Positions 1 to 14,366 of a stretch of 64,000 nucleotides of DNA are shown here, piece by piece (position 1 is the stretch's first letter; the number at the start of each line of letters is the position of its first letter). The position numbers and the translations under genes are program-made. Source of the stretch: Lumbricus rubellus (lineage: Eukaryota > Annelida > Clitellata > Crassiclitellata > Lumbricidae); NCBI GenBank assembly GCA_945859605.1, contig OX243814.1:23455686-23519685 (forward strand). Direction: 5' to 3'. The notes under the pieces are model-generated. The model was not told where the DNA came from. It worked only from the letters and a program-made list of their open reading frames with translations, and did not search any database.

Positions 1-3000
1 CCAGAAACAAAATACCTGGTTAACAAAATACGTGACATTTGAATTTGAGTACTTTCATTACTAAGAGCACTTCGCTACAACTGCACCAAGGATTGGTACA
101 TTACAGAGGTTAACGTCTGTCATTTCATCATTAATTTTCCAAATCACATCTAAATGAAACTTAACCATATACACATATTAGCTAAATTCACATAAGCTAA
201 ATAATAACACATCAAAATCTAGATTAACAATACATCAAAACTTCATTATTCAAAGATCAAGGGACTATCAATCGCTAACAGTTCAATATATTCAATGTTT
301 TAAATAAGTGGGCTGTTTAGACAGCTCTACTGGGCTCCACAAGAACTGGTCATGATAAACATTTAATTGATCACTAATGTACATGCAGTTTTGGTGATAA
401 AATTGACAGTGCTAAATAAAAGATAATAGTTGTAAACATTATTCCTGTATTTAATTTACAATTGAAACAAAATTTTCCAACATTTCCCAACGATTGCAAC
501 ATCTGAATGGGAAGCTGTTAGGAAAGTTGCTCAAAATAGAAAGTTAGCACAGAGTTAGCATTAGGTCAATGGCATGACTATCCTGTATATGCAGAATTAT
601 ACCTAAACACTTAGCAATGCTTGTTGTATTCACCATTTTCTATGCCATGCAATGCAGTTATTTGTAAACCACGGATTGTCTTTCATAAAAAATTAAAACT
701 TATCTTGTTTCAAAGATCACTATATATTGTTGGTCTATGTAAAGTGTGAACTTAGAAATATTTGCAGATGCTTCAAGATTTTGGTCAGTAAAATGCAACC
801 AAGGTACAAGAGTGAGATCAGAGTATGTGTAACCTTAATTGACCCCGTCCAAGGGAACTGGTCAATGGTCATCATCTGTCTCACGACATCTGTTATATAC
901 CAATCAGCTGAGCTGCAGTCACCTTACTTCTTTGTATCCACTAGCCGAGGACTGAAAAGTGCTTTTGCAACAAGTGAAACTTCATAATATGCAAGTTCAA
1001 CAAAACAGCTATGTTTGGGCATTCGTTTTGAGCTCTGGGTTTTTTCATTATGACTGGAAGTTTGAGATCCTGCTACTTAAGTTTTATATTATGGAACTTA
1101 CACTTTATTTGGCATAGCTCAAGTCTACAAGCTGATTTATACATAAACTCTGCTGGTTATTGACAATTTATGTGAAAATGGAATGTTTAAAAGCAAAATT
1201 TGAACGGTATTGGTCTCCTATCACAATGCTGAAATTGCAGGTTACAAAATGAAAAATCAACTAGCATAATATAGTTTCAGTCTAGCTTGATTTAAATTAT
1301 TAGTATGAATTTAATACATAATTAGATCACAGGCTAATATAGCATCTATTTCTTTACTTTTCTGGTTACTCAAGGAGCTCACAAGCCAGAAATACTTTCA
1401 GAATGTAGAATAAGGTGACCGTGCATCTTTGAAAATGTACTGCTTGGCAAAGAAAATGTCAAACATTGCAAATATTGTAAGAAGCAAGAGGAAATGAGAA
1501 ATACCAGCAGAAAAGAAATACAGAACCTTTTCCTGAGCCACTACCAGCAAGATGAAACTTTATCTTGTTCCTTGTGTAACGCTCTTTAACCAACTCAATA
1601 TTTCAGATGATTATATCTTTTATCTTTTAAGAACCTCAACAAATCGGAGTTTCTGGTACCGGTAATATAAATATCAATTGCAAAATTCCAAATTTTAAAG
1701 AGCCAACCACTAAAATACATTTTATGTTATTGGGTATTTAAATGAAAGTTTCCAGTTTTTTTTATTATCATCAACACTATTTAAACTACTTTAAGATCTT
1801 GAGAAACAACATTTAAACATCACTGAGTACCACAAATGGTCAATATTTAGAATTTACAGTTTTTTTTCTCAGAAAAGAATCCATGTCCGAATTAATTAGA
1901 TGTATTCAAACTGCTATTATTTTAATACACATGATTGTTGTATTTTCCTATTTGAAAAGTAGTACACATGAAATATCAACATTCTGCAAAAAAACAATAA
2001 GCAAATATCAATTGCCGTCTAAAACATGATCACTGAAACATGAATACATCTACAAATCAAGAGTCAATACCATTAAACTGTCTGGCCAGAAAGTGGCTTG
2101 TTAAATCTATAAATTGATATCAATACAAAAACCTAGAATAGTTAAATGGTCACTGTATCACCAAATACACTGCACTTTATCTACAAAAGCGATTTTCTGA
2201 CAAACTGTTACTGTTCAACCAACAAAATAAACATCAATTACTTATATACAATTGTCCACTCAAAATACAACATTGAAGTTTGTTCATTTCCAACATTTGC
2301 CCAGTCTATAAAACCATGCCAAAATAACTACTCGAAGAATTCATAATTTACATTGCTCCAGCGCTCTGCCATTGTTTCTAAGAAACAAATTGACTTCAAA
2401 GGTGCAGATGCCTTTGACCATACTCTTCCAAAGTGCTAAAGTATAACCTGTAACCAACAGTATAACTTCTTTGCAGAAAACATTACATATGGCTAGAAGC
2501 GGAAGAACTCTAGTCTGTTAATTATCGGAGAAACCTGCAGCTAGATGCCAAGCAAAATAACTAAAAAACACAGACAATTCATAATATTACTATTAGCACA
2601 ATATTTTACTACAAAATGGAATGCCAACACTTTACAACCCATACAGTTTGAATCCATAATAGCCTACTCATTTTCTGCATTGTTTCCTACCATACAGAGT
2701 AAGCAAGTTCACTTGTATGATGTGAAACCTGATTATAAAACTCGGCCTTCAATATGTCTTCACCTTGTTAAGGTTATACAATATACATAGTTTACACTGT
2801 TGCCAACTAAACGTCACACTGGCATGGTTCTGAATCATCAATCAGAGGCAATGACGCCCCTGTCTTTATGTGGGACGTCATCTATCTGTCTGTCTTTCAC
2901 TATTCACAAAGCATTCTGAAAATCCAGTGCTGCTGTTGAAATGCCAGATAATAATAATAAACTTATGATTTCCATTGCACACCATCGCAAATCTAATGTC

Positions 3001-3532
3001 CGTCGAGTAACAAAACCTTCATTGCATCAGCGTTCAATTTAAACATATAATGCCTATATTTCAGATGAACAGGGCTCTTAGCATTAATTCAAAATCAACA
3101 GAAGCAGCCAATTTTCCCTCAGGTAAATTCTCCCAATACCTACCTGAACAGAGCACAATGAATTAGTCAAACTAATTCTTTGGTAATTCTTTGTAATTTG
3201 CAAGTGCATCTTAATAATGCAACTTTCAGAAAAGTGCATTACGCAACTCGCAATCTGACTACGCAACACCACATTTGAATAAATTATCTTCAACTGCGGT
3301 TGTGAAATTGAGGCACAAAAAAGGAGAAGCTCACGAAGCAAACCATGGCAATGCTTCTACGTACACTGTATGCAAGATCACCCTGTGCTGCACTGCCTAG
3401 TACGGATGACAATAAAATACATCGCTCTCTAAGTTACCACGTAGCACAAGCAATAATACATCAGCATAATTAATATGTCAGTCATGGGCAACCAATGCAG
3501 CTCACATCATGTGCAAAACTGTTGCATAACTA

Positions 3533-3679
3533 CAGGGTGATAATATAATTCCCAAGGTTGGTTGTGAACGTTCAACCCTCCCCCCTAGTCTTTCCTAGAA
3601 CCTAGTAAAGACTTTATTGCTCACCCCATCTCCACATAAATCAATGTTAATCAGTTATTTTTCCACGATTCTCACACTG
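3533..3679. mobile_element. hAT-like MITE, 147 bp
   Basis: The ends are CAGGGTGATAAT and, read from the other side, CAGTGTGAGAATC. They are flanked by CATAACTA and CATAATTA, an 8-bp target duplication with one mismatch. The right end resembles the left end of the element at 17301-17457, including the run GTGGAAAAATAACTG, so the two belong to one family in opposite orientation. It has no coding capacity. Confidence 0.7.
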
Positions 3680-3971
3680 CATAATTATAGGACCTTATCC
3701 GGATATTATCAATTTACTCACATTCAAATCTTAGCATTCATGCTGGAATATTTGAAAGCAACTAAATAAACACAATTCAACAACATCCTACAGCTAGCTC
3801 ACGAATTCCAGTACTGATTCAACAAGAAAAAGCAAAAGAATAAAAACAAACATAATTTATGCATAAGCCAGTAACAAACTGTATGGGTAACCAGTAACAA
3901 AATTAGATAAATATCATAACATAAACATAGATTCTCAATGAGAATGGCAGTTGATAATGCACAACGCTTTA

Positions 3972-4082
3972 GCTCTCGACAATCCACATCGCTCTCAACA
4001 ATCCACATCGCTCTCAACAATCCACATCGCTCTCAACAATCCACATCGCTCTCAACAATCCACATCGCTCTCAACAATCCCA
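3972..4082. repeat. 19-bp minisatellite, about 6 copies
   Basis: The tandem unit is GCTCTCAACAATCCACATC, nearly perfect across five full copies and one partial copy. The first copy has one change (CTCTCGAC). The open frames through it are artefacts of the repeat. Confidence 0.9.
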
Positions 4083-6453
4083 TGCTCATCGATTGAATTC
4101 TGCAATATCAGACTGTACTTAATATGTTCAAATTTCAACGACAAAATAATATGCGAAATTTCTTTGCTTCATCCTTACAAAACATTCACTGAAGGCGTCA
4201 TTTTTATCTGGAAATAGCTAAAATAATTTGATAGAATAATAGGGAAAACACTATATGAAAACGATGATTTTTGTTTTTATTTTTTGCAGCTATCACATTA
4301 AGAGATCACACACCTCAAACAATCTAACAAACCACACACTGCCTTCACATGCTGGCAACGCTGAATGTCGTCGAAACAAATTAAATTATAACAGTTTAAA
4401 AATGCTAAAAACAAACAAAATAAAAACATTACTCTAAAATATGTGTGTTATTGTGGATACTTAGAAGTAAATGGATGCAGAGTGAGGATGACTCAGCCTG
4501 TAACACAGACAGTTTATGCCCCCCGCCCCTCCCCCCTGCCCAAGGCAGTTACGTGAGCACACAATTGCTCAGCACGATCAATGCTGTATTGTATGGCCAT
4601 GTGCACATCTGAGCTTTCTTTGGCCATCCATCAAATACAGCTGCACTGTAAAATCTATTCAAAAATCTATTGAAAACATAAACCTTTGCGAACTCCGCAT
4701 AAACTAACGGATATAAAGATCAACTTGAAATTGCAGTTTGTAGCTGTTTGAAGGCATTGATATGCCTCTTCTGGTTTCCTATGACACGTAATTAGCAGTA
4801 GCAAAATACCTACTACCAGATGTCATTCTATATCAGCTCATTCCTATCATCTGACTTGCTGCCAAAACATTCCAACCTCATTTTCAAATCCTAGGCATTT
4901 TTAGGCACAACTGGTTTCTAGAATCATCTGCCTGCAAGTCCTTCATTGCATTCGTTAGCTCTCTTGCATTCATTCACTTCATGGTCATGTCTTTCTTATC
5001 GTATAATTTCATTCTGTATCACATCCAACTCATACAGGTATCAATTCTTTATCGTTTGTTTCAAAGCTCTGACTGGCTATAACACCAACTAGAAAGTCTA
5101 CAAATTTGTCCTATACCAACAGACGTTATTCATATGACCATTGTCTCATTTTCAATTTCACATCTTCCTGATTAAAAATTTACTTGTCCACATTCTAGAG
5201 ATCCTGATCTGATATCAACGAATTCAAACGTTCAATGCTGAAAGAATGATTTTACAATCATTATCATAGGAGACACACAAAATTTAATCACTTAAAGAAC
5301 GCTCAATGCAAAGTCAGCTTTTTATCTGCATGAAGCAAACCCCCTTACTGCAAAACAACTCACTTATTAATTATACAAGTTAATAAGCAATTTACAATTT
5401 TACATACACATTGATATGTGTGCAAGTGCATAAAAAATTCTTTTTGCATCATATAAAGTGAAACACTGTTAACACGCAGCCAATGGGAGGCACACTGTTG
5501 AAACCATGCATCGTATGTGCACAATTTAACGAGTTTACCAGCTACACAAAACAGTAATGCCCACTTCTGCACAAATGTCTAGTCGGCAAACCCTGGACAT
5601 CATTAGCCAAAAATAAATACATATGCACTTTTGCAAATGTAGAAAAAGGTAGAAAAGAAATAATAATGATTTTACAAAGGCAGTTTATCAAAGGAGTTTG
5701 AAAGCACCCCAGAAGGAATCAAAGTACCCCAGAAGGAATCAAAAATGACAGCAATGACTGTGAGCAGCAAATAAAAGTTGTCAGAGATGACAGATAGAGA
5801 GACAGAAGAGGTCATGTTTAACGAGTTGACAGAAAGAGCAACAGCTGTATAAACATAGTTGCAAACAAAGAAGTCGATGCACCATGTCGATGCCTGCCAA
5901 GGGATCCACACGCATGATGGAAAGTGATCAATCATAAAGAAGGGTTTACATCTGCACCTCTCGTCAATCATTCCCTCGTTTTGAGATAATGCAAAAGTTG
6001 TATAATTTGGATAATTTCAATGTACTTGCAAATCTTGTTTCTTTAGAAACAGCGTCTGCCGCATCCTCAGCATCTCTATGCAAAATATATGGCAGAGTAA
6101 ATAACTGCATTTATGATCAGGCACTATATATTAGAGCAATAATTTTTATCAAACCACCATGTGCTAATGAAGTCCACATATTAATCTTGCAGCTCATCAT
6201 TGGTGGCACTGCGTGTAAATGGAAAGACTATGTGAATGGTGTGCACGTTAACGATGTTTCACTGTACCTCTTTGGTAAGAATAAGCCCATGGAATTTTAC
6301 TATGTATACCTTTGTTGTGTTTACCTATACATATACATTATACACACACACACACACAATACATACATACACATAGGAAAATAACACATATGTATCCGCA
6401 TATATAGCTTCAGAGTTATATATTGATATACATATTTGTGTTGATATATGATG

Positions 6454-6585
6454 TTATAAATAATGCTCAAACTCCCATTTCTGTGAATCTGCTCCCGAGC
6501 AAGGATTGGTGATGACATCGCCTCCACTCTTCACTTCCGCTCGGTCAAGACAAAGTCCACTCGAGTGGATGATTGCTCCCTTCTC
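6454..6585 (-). CDS. GALNT exon 11 (lectin gamma repeat and stop)
   Basis: It encodes residues 548-590: [18 protein letters not shown], then [13 protein letters not shown] and TAA. It completes the third trefoil repeat. The acceptor is TTCATAG|. No ORF of this exon begins with Met, so ORF lists miss it. Confidence 0.93.
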   Translation of the reverse strand, partial: EKGAIIHSSGLCLDRAEVKSGGDVITNPCSGADSQKWEFEHYL

Positions 6586-9500
6586 CTATGAACAATGCAT
6601 AACAACAATCAGTCATATTTAACACTGAAGACGAAGTCATGGAAAATCCCAGGAAATTTAATTTTAATAGATTTAATAATCTGATGCCAATATTAACCCT
6701 TTACCGGTTCAGTTTTAAATTTTAAGCCCGTTTTCAGCGGATATTCTCGGGGCAAACGCGTAAAGGATTAAGACATAAACAAGCTGATGTTAGCAAATCA
6801 CCAGTTGCAAACATATTTCACTGTAGTCACTTGAGCCCACAGAGGAAGGCATTCCTCTGTAATGTGGAGAGTTGCAGGTTCAAGCCTTGCTCAAGGGTTT
6901 CCAGTTGCATTCCTGATGTGTAAACACCGGTCCTTCTCGGTGTTCTAGTTTTCTTATATAAATTTCAATATTCTACCTTCTTGTGTTCAGCGATTTTCCT
7001 GGACTCTTTTGATTACCACAACCACAAAGCCACAACATCATCGTGCCACAACCACAAAGCCACAACATCATCGTGCGTTTTCAATGGTTGAGCCAACCAG
7101 GTGGAATAGCTTTCCTCAGATCTGTGTATTTTATTAGCTGGGGACTCCACAGTCCGCATAAACCTTTTACAAAAATTGCTCTTTCTTGCCAGAGTTAAGT
7201 TGCGAGCATCTCAGAACAGGTTTGCTTAGAGGGGTTCTTTGCCAGTCCTCTGATGAATGAATGAATGAAGAATAGTTCTTGGGTTTGTGTGAATTTCTGA
7301 ACTTTGTAAAAAAAATTAAAATATACAATATAACAATATCCAATAAAAAGTAATATAATATATATGTAAATGAAAAATTTGAAACCAACTCGATTGAGCT
7401 TCCATTCCTGATTGCCTCGTTGGTCATGGCAATTCATCATGGCAACTGGTTGACCTGCCTGACCCTGTGAGTCCATGCATGCTTCCTCTCGTCGTAGTTC
7501 CCCCGTTTTACTCAGAGAAAACACCTGTAATTCAAATGCTTATATGTACAGTCACTTGGCATCAAGACAGCAAAACGACGGCCCAATGATGGCAATGGAT
7601 CGAGTTTGTACAATAGAGGTCCTAGCTCGTGGGACAAACAACATGTCCAGAGAACGAAGAGGTTGATGAGAAGATGCAGAAAGAGAACAAAATGAGATGC
7701 CTGAGATCTTTAGACTCGAGGCCCATTCTGGACTTGAGGACCATAGCAAGGACTTTATACGGATGTGGGCACAGAGAGGGAAAGAGGAAATAAGAGGACA
7801 GAGTAAGAAACAGAGAGAAATTAATGTGTGACATCACACGCAGGCAAGATTCTAATATTGTCATAAATTCAAACACAAAATGTGTGGCCAATCACAAAAA
7901 TAAATCCATGCACATTATTCCCAGTTTTGCCAACTCACCAACGTAATACTTATGCACAATGTAGCACTTTACAATATCACAATAACTTATTCGGCCAACT
8001 GTGCTGAAAACTGTATAAAAGAGAAGTGCAAAGTGTACATACTTCCATGGCACTCTGGCCACCCTGGCAGAAGAACAGACCGACATTGAATTGGTTCTTT
8101 TCATCTTTACCCAAAGTATCCAGACACATGTTACTTGCAGGATTTCTGACCTATCAATAAAACATGATGTTTATCAGCACTTGCGTGCAACACAATAAGC
8201 AATGTAGCAGCAGTGAGTGTGTTACAAAAAGAAAAATCACAAAAAATTGCACAGATTCGATCCGAAATATTGGTGGCTCATTGCTACCCTGGGTAAAATT
8301 TAAAACATTAATTCTGCACTAAAATATAACACGAAAACGTACAGCTTCGATCAAAGTAGATGCACACCCTAACAAAGTCTGGACAGTCTAAAATTTCAGT
8401 ACTTTTCCTTTCTACACCTACATACATATAATACGCAATTAGCTGCACAACATCGCAAAAACCACGGTAATTCTCGCCAATAACTGTAAAGAATGAATAA
8501 TTTGACATTTTACAATTTCAGTTCACTCGAAAATATGGACCAATAATTACTGCATTTATAACTAATTAACTAGAACCATGATTAGAAATTATTGCAAGTC
8601 AAACTGGCAAGAAAAGAATGAATGAGTCTGTCTACTTCGTCATCCTCAATGACTTCATTTTCTATGCTCGCTAAATGGCAGTAATGGGTAAAAACCAAAG
8701 AAAAATTCCATTTGTCTAAATTCAATGCTTTTTTCGTGTTTATTCAAATCTTTTTCATCATTTAATTTTTCTAATTGTTTTAAAGTGAAGCTACTCTCGT
8801 GTGTTTGTCACCATTGTTCAAAGCAACAATCTTACTCAACATAATTCGCAATGCAAGAACGTCTATATGCTAGAACCCACCATTCCAAAGGCTTGAACGT
8901 TTTCATCAGGAATAAATTTCTCAGGGTAGACAGTGTCGAGAAACCATTTAAAGCTTTTGCACTTTAGTTTCTCCCTCAATGCCACTCGCCCTGAGATGTC
9001 CCCAGCATCTTTGTCCTATCATAAGACAACAACTAAATTAATATAATTTTCATTACAAATGTCAGAAACATATTCAATGTACTCCAGCTGTAAATAATAA
9101 CTAACTCTTGGAAACATTCAGCAACATCCTGAATTAGTAACCAGCTATGTTAAATTTTTACGTCTTTAAATAACCATTCTCATGGTATCACTGTTGCTTG
9201 GATTTTAGTGGTATTTCTGATGCCCTAGTACCATACCATGTCACTCTGTAACTGAAATCTCTACAAATTTGCTAAAAACCCACATTCGTGGTCCTGAGAG
9301 GTGGTTCTTAAAAGAAACATAGATTCAATTAAATAAATAACTTCACAGATAAAAATAATTGTTTAGAAAATAGAGAAGTACAGATTGCCCATAATAATCG
9401 ATATTTTATGGCATTCAAAATTTTTAAAAGATGTTTCACAATAATACAGTGAGATTAGTTGAGCTGAAACTTACGACCAAATCTTTTCGGTTGAGGTAAT

Positions 9501-12500
9501 AAAGGCGCTTATACTCATCCATCCAAACTTCTGCCAGACGCTTTGAATTCAACCCATGAGTGTCTTTTTCTATAAACATAATCATAAAAAAATACTGATT
9601 TTCATTTTTCCAAGCATATATCATACATTGGATTTTTTATTATTCAATGTCTTATGACTGATTATAATCTACAGGTTTTCGCAACACTTTTAAAGCCAAG
9701 AATACAGTCATGTACAGCAATCAGAGCTCAGTCAAGCAAAACAGAAACACAAAATGTTCACAAATTTGAAGAAGCTTTAATTATGCAGCTTTGCAAATAA
9801 TTACGTCTAAAGCTGAATTCAGCAATCCAGCATCTATGTCATGAATAATCATTTATCTAGGGCCCCTAACTAGTGGGATCTTCCCTTCTGGGGCTCCTAT
9901 TGCTTCCCTGGAATTGCTACTCGTTTGCACATGTATTTATATCTAACATTCTTAGCTATATTAGCAAGTCAACCTATGTAATTGCTGTATATCAGCGGTT
10001 CCCAACCCGTGGCCCGCGGGCCAAAAGTGGCCCGCCAAGCCTGAAAAAGTGGCCCGCCAGGCCTTACAGTGGCCCTCATCTCTCAAAGAATAACAAAAAT
10101 AATATATAAAAAATTGACAATTTTGACAGGATAGAACACATAATTATTTTCTATTAAAACTTATTTCAATTTTACGTCTATAAATAACAGCAAACACTCA
10201 ATTTTGATTCATTTAAAACAATTTTATATGCTTTTAGTTAATTAAATTCTAGCAATGTGACCCTTTAATGTTCTCTAACTAAGAAAAAGTGGCCCTCTTG
10301 CCCTCCAACTTAGAAAAAGTGGCCCTAAGGTCAAAAAAGGTTGGGAACCCCTGCTGTATATTATTTTCATTTATGGGAACAATAAACTTGATTTGAATTG
10401 ATTTGAATTTATAAGCAATTAAGCATGTTTTCACTATGACACAAATACTTAACACTTTACAAGTGAATTACAAAAGTCCATGATCATCTTGACAATAACT
10501 GAACTTCTAGAGTATCAGTGAATCACCTCTACACAAATAGAGCTACACAAATGTCCAAGAACAAGATTTCAAATAAATTCAAGATATAATTATCAGCTGA
10601 ATAAAAAATGAATGTATCACCTCAACTCATATTCAGGTTGCAATAAAGACTGTTAACAAAACAATAGACTGCCATCTTACTTACTAGGAAATGTGTAGGG
10701 ATGAGCCCCGCGGAAAATATGGCCCACTCTGGAACATGGCAGAAACTCCATCGAGCCACCACACATCCATGTCTAGAATTTAAGCAAAGGCATACTTGCC
10801 ATACACATTCTAAAAACATCTGACAACTGTCCTTTATCGCCAGAAGCGGGCAGGGAGCACATTTTAAGGTGGTATCCTGGAATGGCATTAAATAAGTATC
10901 ATGCAGATTTACAATTGGTCTGAATGAATGAATGAATGAATGAATGAATGAAACAATTCAATGGAGAAATGATGAAACATCCAACATCAACTGCAAGAAG
11001 TTCAAGAGGCAATATAAATAGAACTACAAATATAATTAATGGTCTGAATGGAAACAACTCTGTTATCAACATTTCTGAAAATCTATCAGACGCAAATAAA
11101 TCCACGACTTTTCTGTCACTGAAAGAAAACAAAATTGTAAATTCTACAGCAGCACATAATAATCAAACAAAACAGATGAGCAAACAGCATAAACATTTCA
11201 TTTCGTGCAGGTGTCCCAACATTCTCGTTCAATATTTATTATTTAACTTGTTCTGCAAGAACAGCTATGCTCTACGTCAAGCATTCACTTTTCTTGCATG
11301 GAAGTCAGAATAACCTTGACATGAGTTTGATATTAATGTGAAGCAAGGACTGCATACTCTGAATGATATTTCCAGATTTTCTCCTCCCCAGACATCCATT
11401 CCCGGATCATAAGATCCAATCTCATAGAAGTAGTTTCGATCGGCTGCAAACAATCCGCCAGCCATCGTTGGAGATCTAAGCAACAGCAACAACAACATTG
11501 ACAAGACTAAACACACTGCACTGAGAAACATGAACTGCCAAACAGGCAACTGCTGTACAAACTGACTTGATGCATGGAGCCAGAAGTTGATGTTAATCCG
11601 TTGGCAAAGTGGCAATAAATATGGACTCCAACACTGAGAGGAGCTCGAAGGAGATGGGCCTTCGGGCAGAAAACATTTTAAATCATTACAATTGTTTAGT
11701 CAAGATTGAAGACCAACATTGAGAGCATAAGGTTACCTCAAAAAGAATAATACATACATTAGCAAATTACCATATGTACAAAGACCATAATACCTTATAT
11801 TTTTTACTAGCAAATTCTAAGTTTGTAAAACTAGCTTCTGTTTAAACGACACAACAGTCTAACTTAAATGAAGATGATTGAAATGAGAATTTTACTTGGC
11901 TGGATCGGCTTCACTCGTCCGTTCTTTCTGCTCTCTTTCCGAGAGTCCTCGCCAGGTGAAATGCAGACTCCACGTGAAGCCACCAACAGCCAGGCCCCCA
12001 CTACTTGAATATTCGAGTGTTTTGTCACTTATCGCATCGATCATCGGACAAATGACACGTGAACGATCGTCACCGATCCGAGCCAAAATATATTCCAGCC
12101 TAAAACAAAAGCATTCAACTCTGCAGTTTATAAGACTATTACCTATTATTACTGAGATTACGACTACTACAAGAATTGGTGGCTATCTCACTGCCTTATA
12201 TCCCACGAAAAATATTACATGTCGACGAGTAGTCAACATGTAATGTGTACTGGATGTCTCAACGATCAAAAAGAAAGGACCATTTATAAATAGGATTGGA
12301 ATCTTCATAATTTTAGTGCGTCCCATGGAATGCAGCGCCCCTAACAACTCGGGGTGTAAAACCGCATGATTACATAACAAATGCATTGCAGTTTCTAACA
12401 GGGAGTCCTTGATAAAAAAAGAAGCGCTATATAACGTGCAAAAACAAGAGCCGCTAAATCGTAGCCGAGAGTCCATCGTTTTTCATCACAACATTAAACA

Positions 12501-14333
12501 AAGACTCAGACCCAAGTACCTTAGTAATTTCAGACTGACACAATGCAGCATGATTACAATTCACTAATGAACAGATGATTATAGGATTCGAAATGAACTG
12601 TCGGAAGCCATGCGAGATGCTCATCATATCCACTGCTCAATTTACCATCATCAGACACATGGAAGGATGAATGGACCTTTGGAAAGGTAGCGGGACGCAA
12701 TTCGTGCCAGTGTTCACCATTAATTATACCAAAAAACCTGTCCCCAATAAAAAAGCATTAATGACCATAAAATCCACAGATTTCATTCATCAACACACTC
12801 CAATCCATCAATCCAATAATCCAATACTTCTACACCATGAATCAGGATGTTTACCATGAATCACGACGTTTATCATGAATCAGGATGTTTACCATGAATC
12901 ACGATGTTTACCATGAATCACGATGTTTACCATGAATCAAGATGTCTACCATGAATCAGAATGTTTACCATGGGTCATTGACTTCACAGTGAGCATCAAG
13001 GAAAACAAGGACTTGGCCAGATGCTGCATCTGCTCCAGCCAGCCGAGCTCGAATCAAGCCAAGTCTGTTGGGTGCTCGAACAAGCTTCACAATGTTGTCA
13101 GGCCACACATCAACAATGTACTTCTCCAAGTCTTCTCCAAGTTCAGCTAAAAGCAATAAGTAATAAAAATATCAACAGAAAGCAACAATGACATCCCTCC
13201 ACTTAAATCTTTTAAAGTCTTCTCTGTGAGAAAGACACGTCCCATAAACCAATCCCAAATGGCAAAGGACCCTTAAGCTAAAAACTAAAATGCAATGTAA
13301 TTGATCCTATATAATTAATTCATACTCAACCAGTGCTATTGTACGGATCGAAATGCTGGTGCATACGAAAAGATGAGTGGCAACTGCTAGTGACGGAAAT
13401 GGGATGGCTGAGAAGAATATTGGAAAGATCGAGAAGGGACTGAATACACAACGAAGTGACTCGATATTATCTGGAACAAAGTGAAACAATAATGGATAAG
13501 ATCAGAAAAAGAAGACTCGCATGATTCGGTCACGTAACAAGAATTGCGGAAAAGAGAATGCCGGCAGTGGCCGTGGATGGAACAAGAAGCAGAGGAAGAC
13601 AACCGACAACTTGGATGGACAATTGATGTGAAAGAGGACCTAGGAGCGCAAGGCATGGACATAAGAGATGCCGTGAAAAAAGCCAGAGACAGAACTGTTT
13701 GGAGAAGTCTAGTTAAAGCCTCGTCATTTGCCCATGCACGCCTGATGGAAGAGAGAGAAGAATTGATACTTAAAATTACACTGCAGATATCAAAACATCT
13801 TTCAGAAGCACATCATTTTTACATATTTTGCATAACCTTTTACATTTTTAGAGTTTGGATTTAGTTAGAATACTGCATCACTTTAATTGAACAATAAATA
13901 CCAAAAACTATCGACAAGATTTGGCTTACGTCGATCGCTGAAATCATCGAGCAAGACAACTTCGTGGAGCAAATGCGGAGGAGATCGATTGATAACACTG
14001 TGAACCGTTCGTAGTAAAGCGGAGGGAGCTTCATTGCAAAATACTATGATGACGCTAGCATTTGGCAGCTTCTCAGGAAATTTAATATCTCTGCATCTGG
14101 AGTACAAAAAAACAATTTTCAATTCAATGGGTGTTGTTCAGCTACACTTATTCTTGTGAAAGGCTTTGTCAATGACCAAGTTTTTAACTCAAGTGAATCA
14201 CTCCAAGAAAACGATTCTAAGGTGATGCAGTTAGACAAACAAATGTTTGTATTAACAAAAAAGAAACTTATTTTAAAAAAATATTATCTAATCATAATCG
14301 AAGCAGTTTTCTCTCTGTCACTCTGTCTCTCTG

Positions 14334-14366
<33 letters not shown>

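Larger units (their letters stand above)
1..6453. other. Gene-free left flank (possible 3' UTR/flank of the GalNAc-transferase gene)
   Basis: I find no open frame with recognisable protein motifs or exon-like splice sites on either strand. The sequence is AT-rich and lies 3' of the stop codon of the minus-strand GalNAc-transferase at 6454. A minus-strand AATAAA near 4275 could serve as a polyadenylation signal for that gene. The stretch holds one hAT-like element (3533-3679), a 19-bp minisatellite (3972-4082) and a short direct repeat near 5700-5740. Like the GalNAc-transferase introns, it lacks the AGGCCTA word common elsewhere, which hints that it may be transcribed. Confidence 0.5.
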
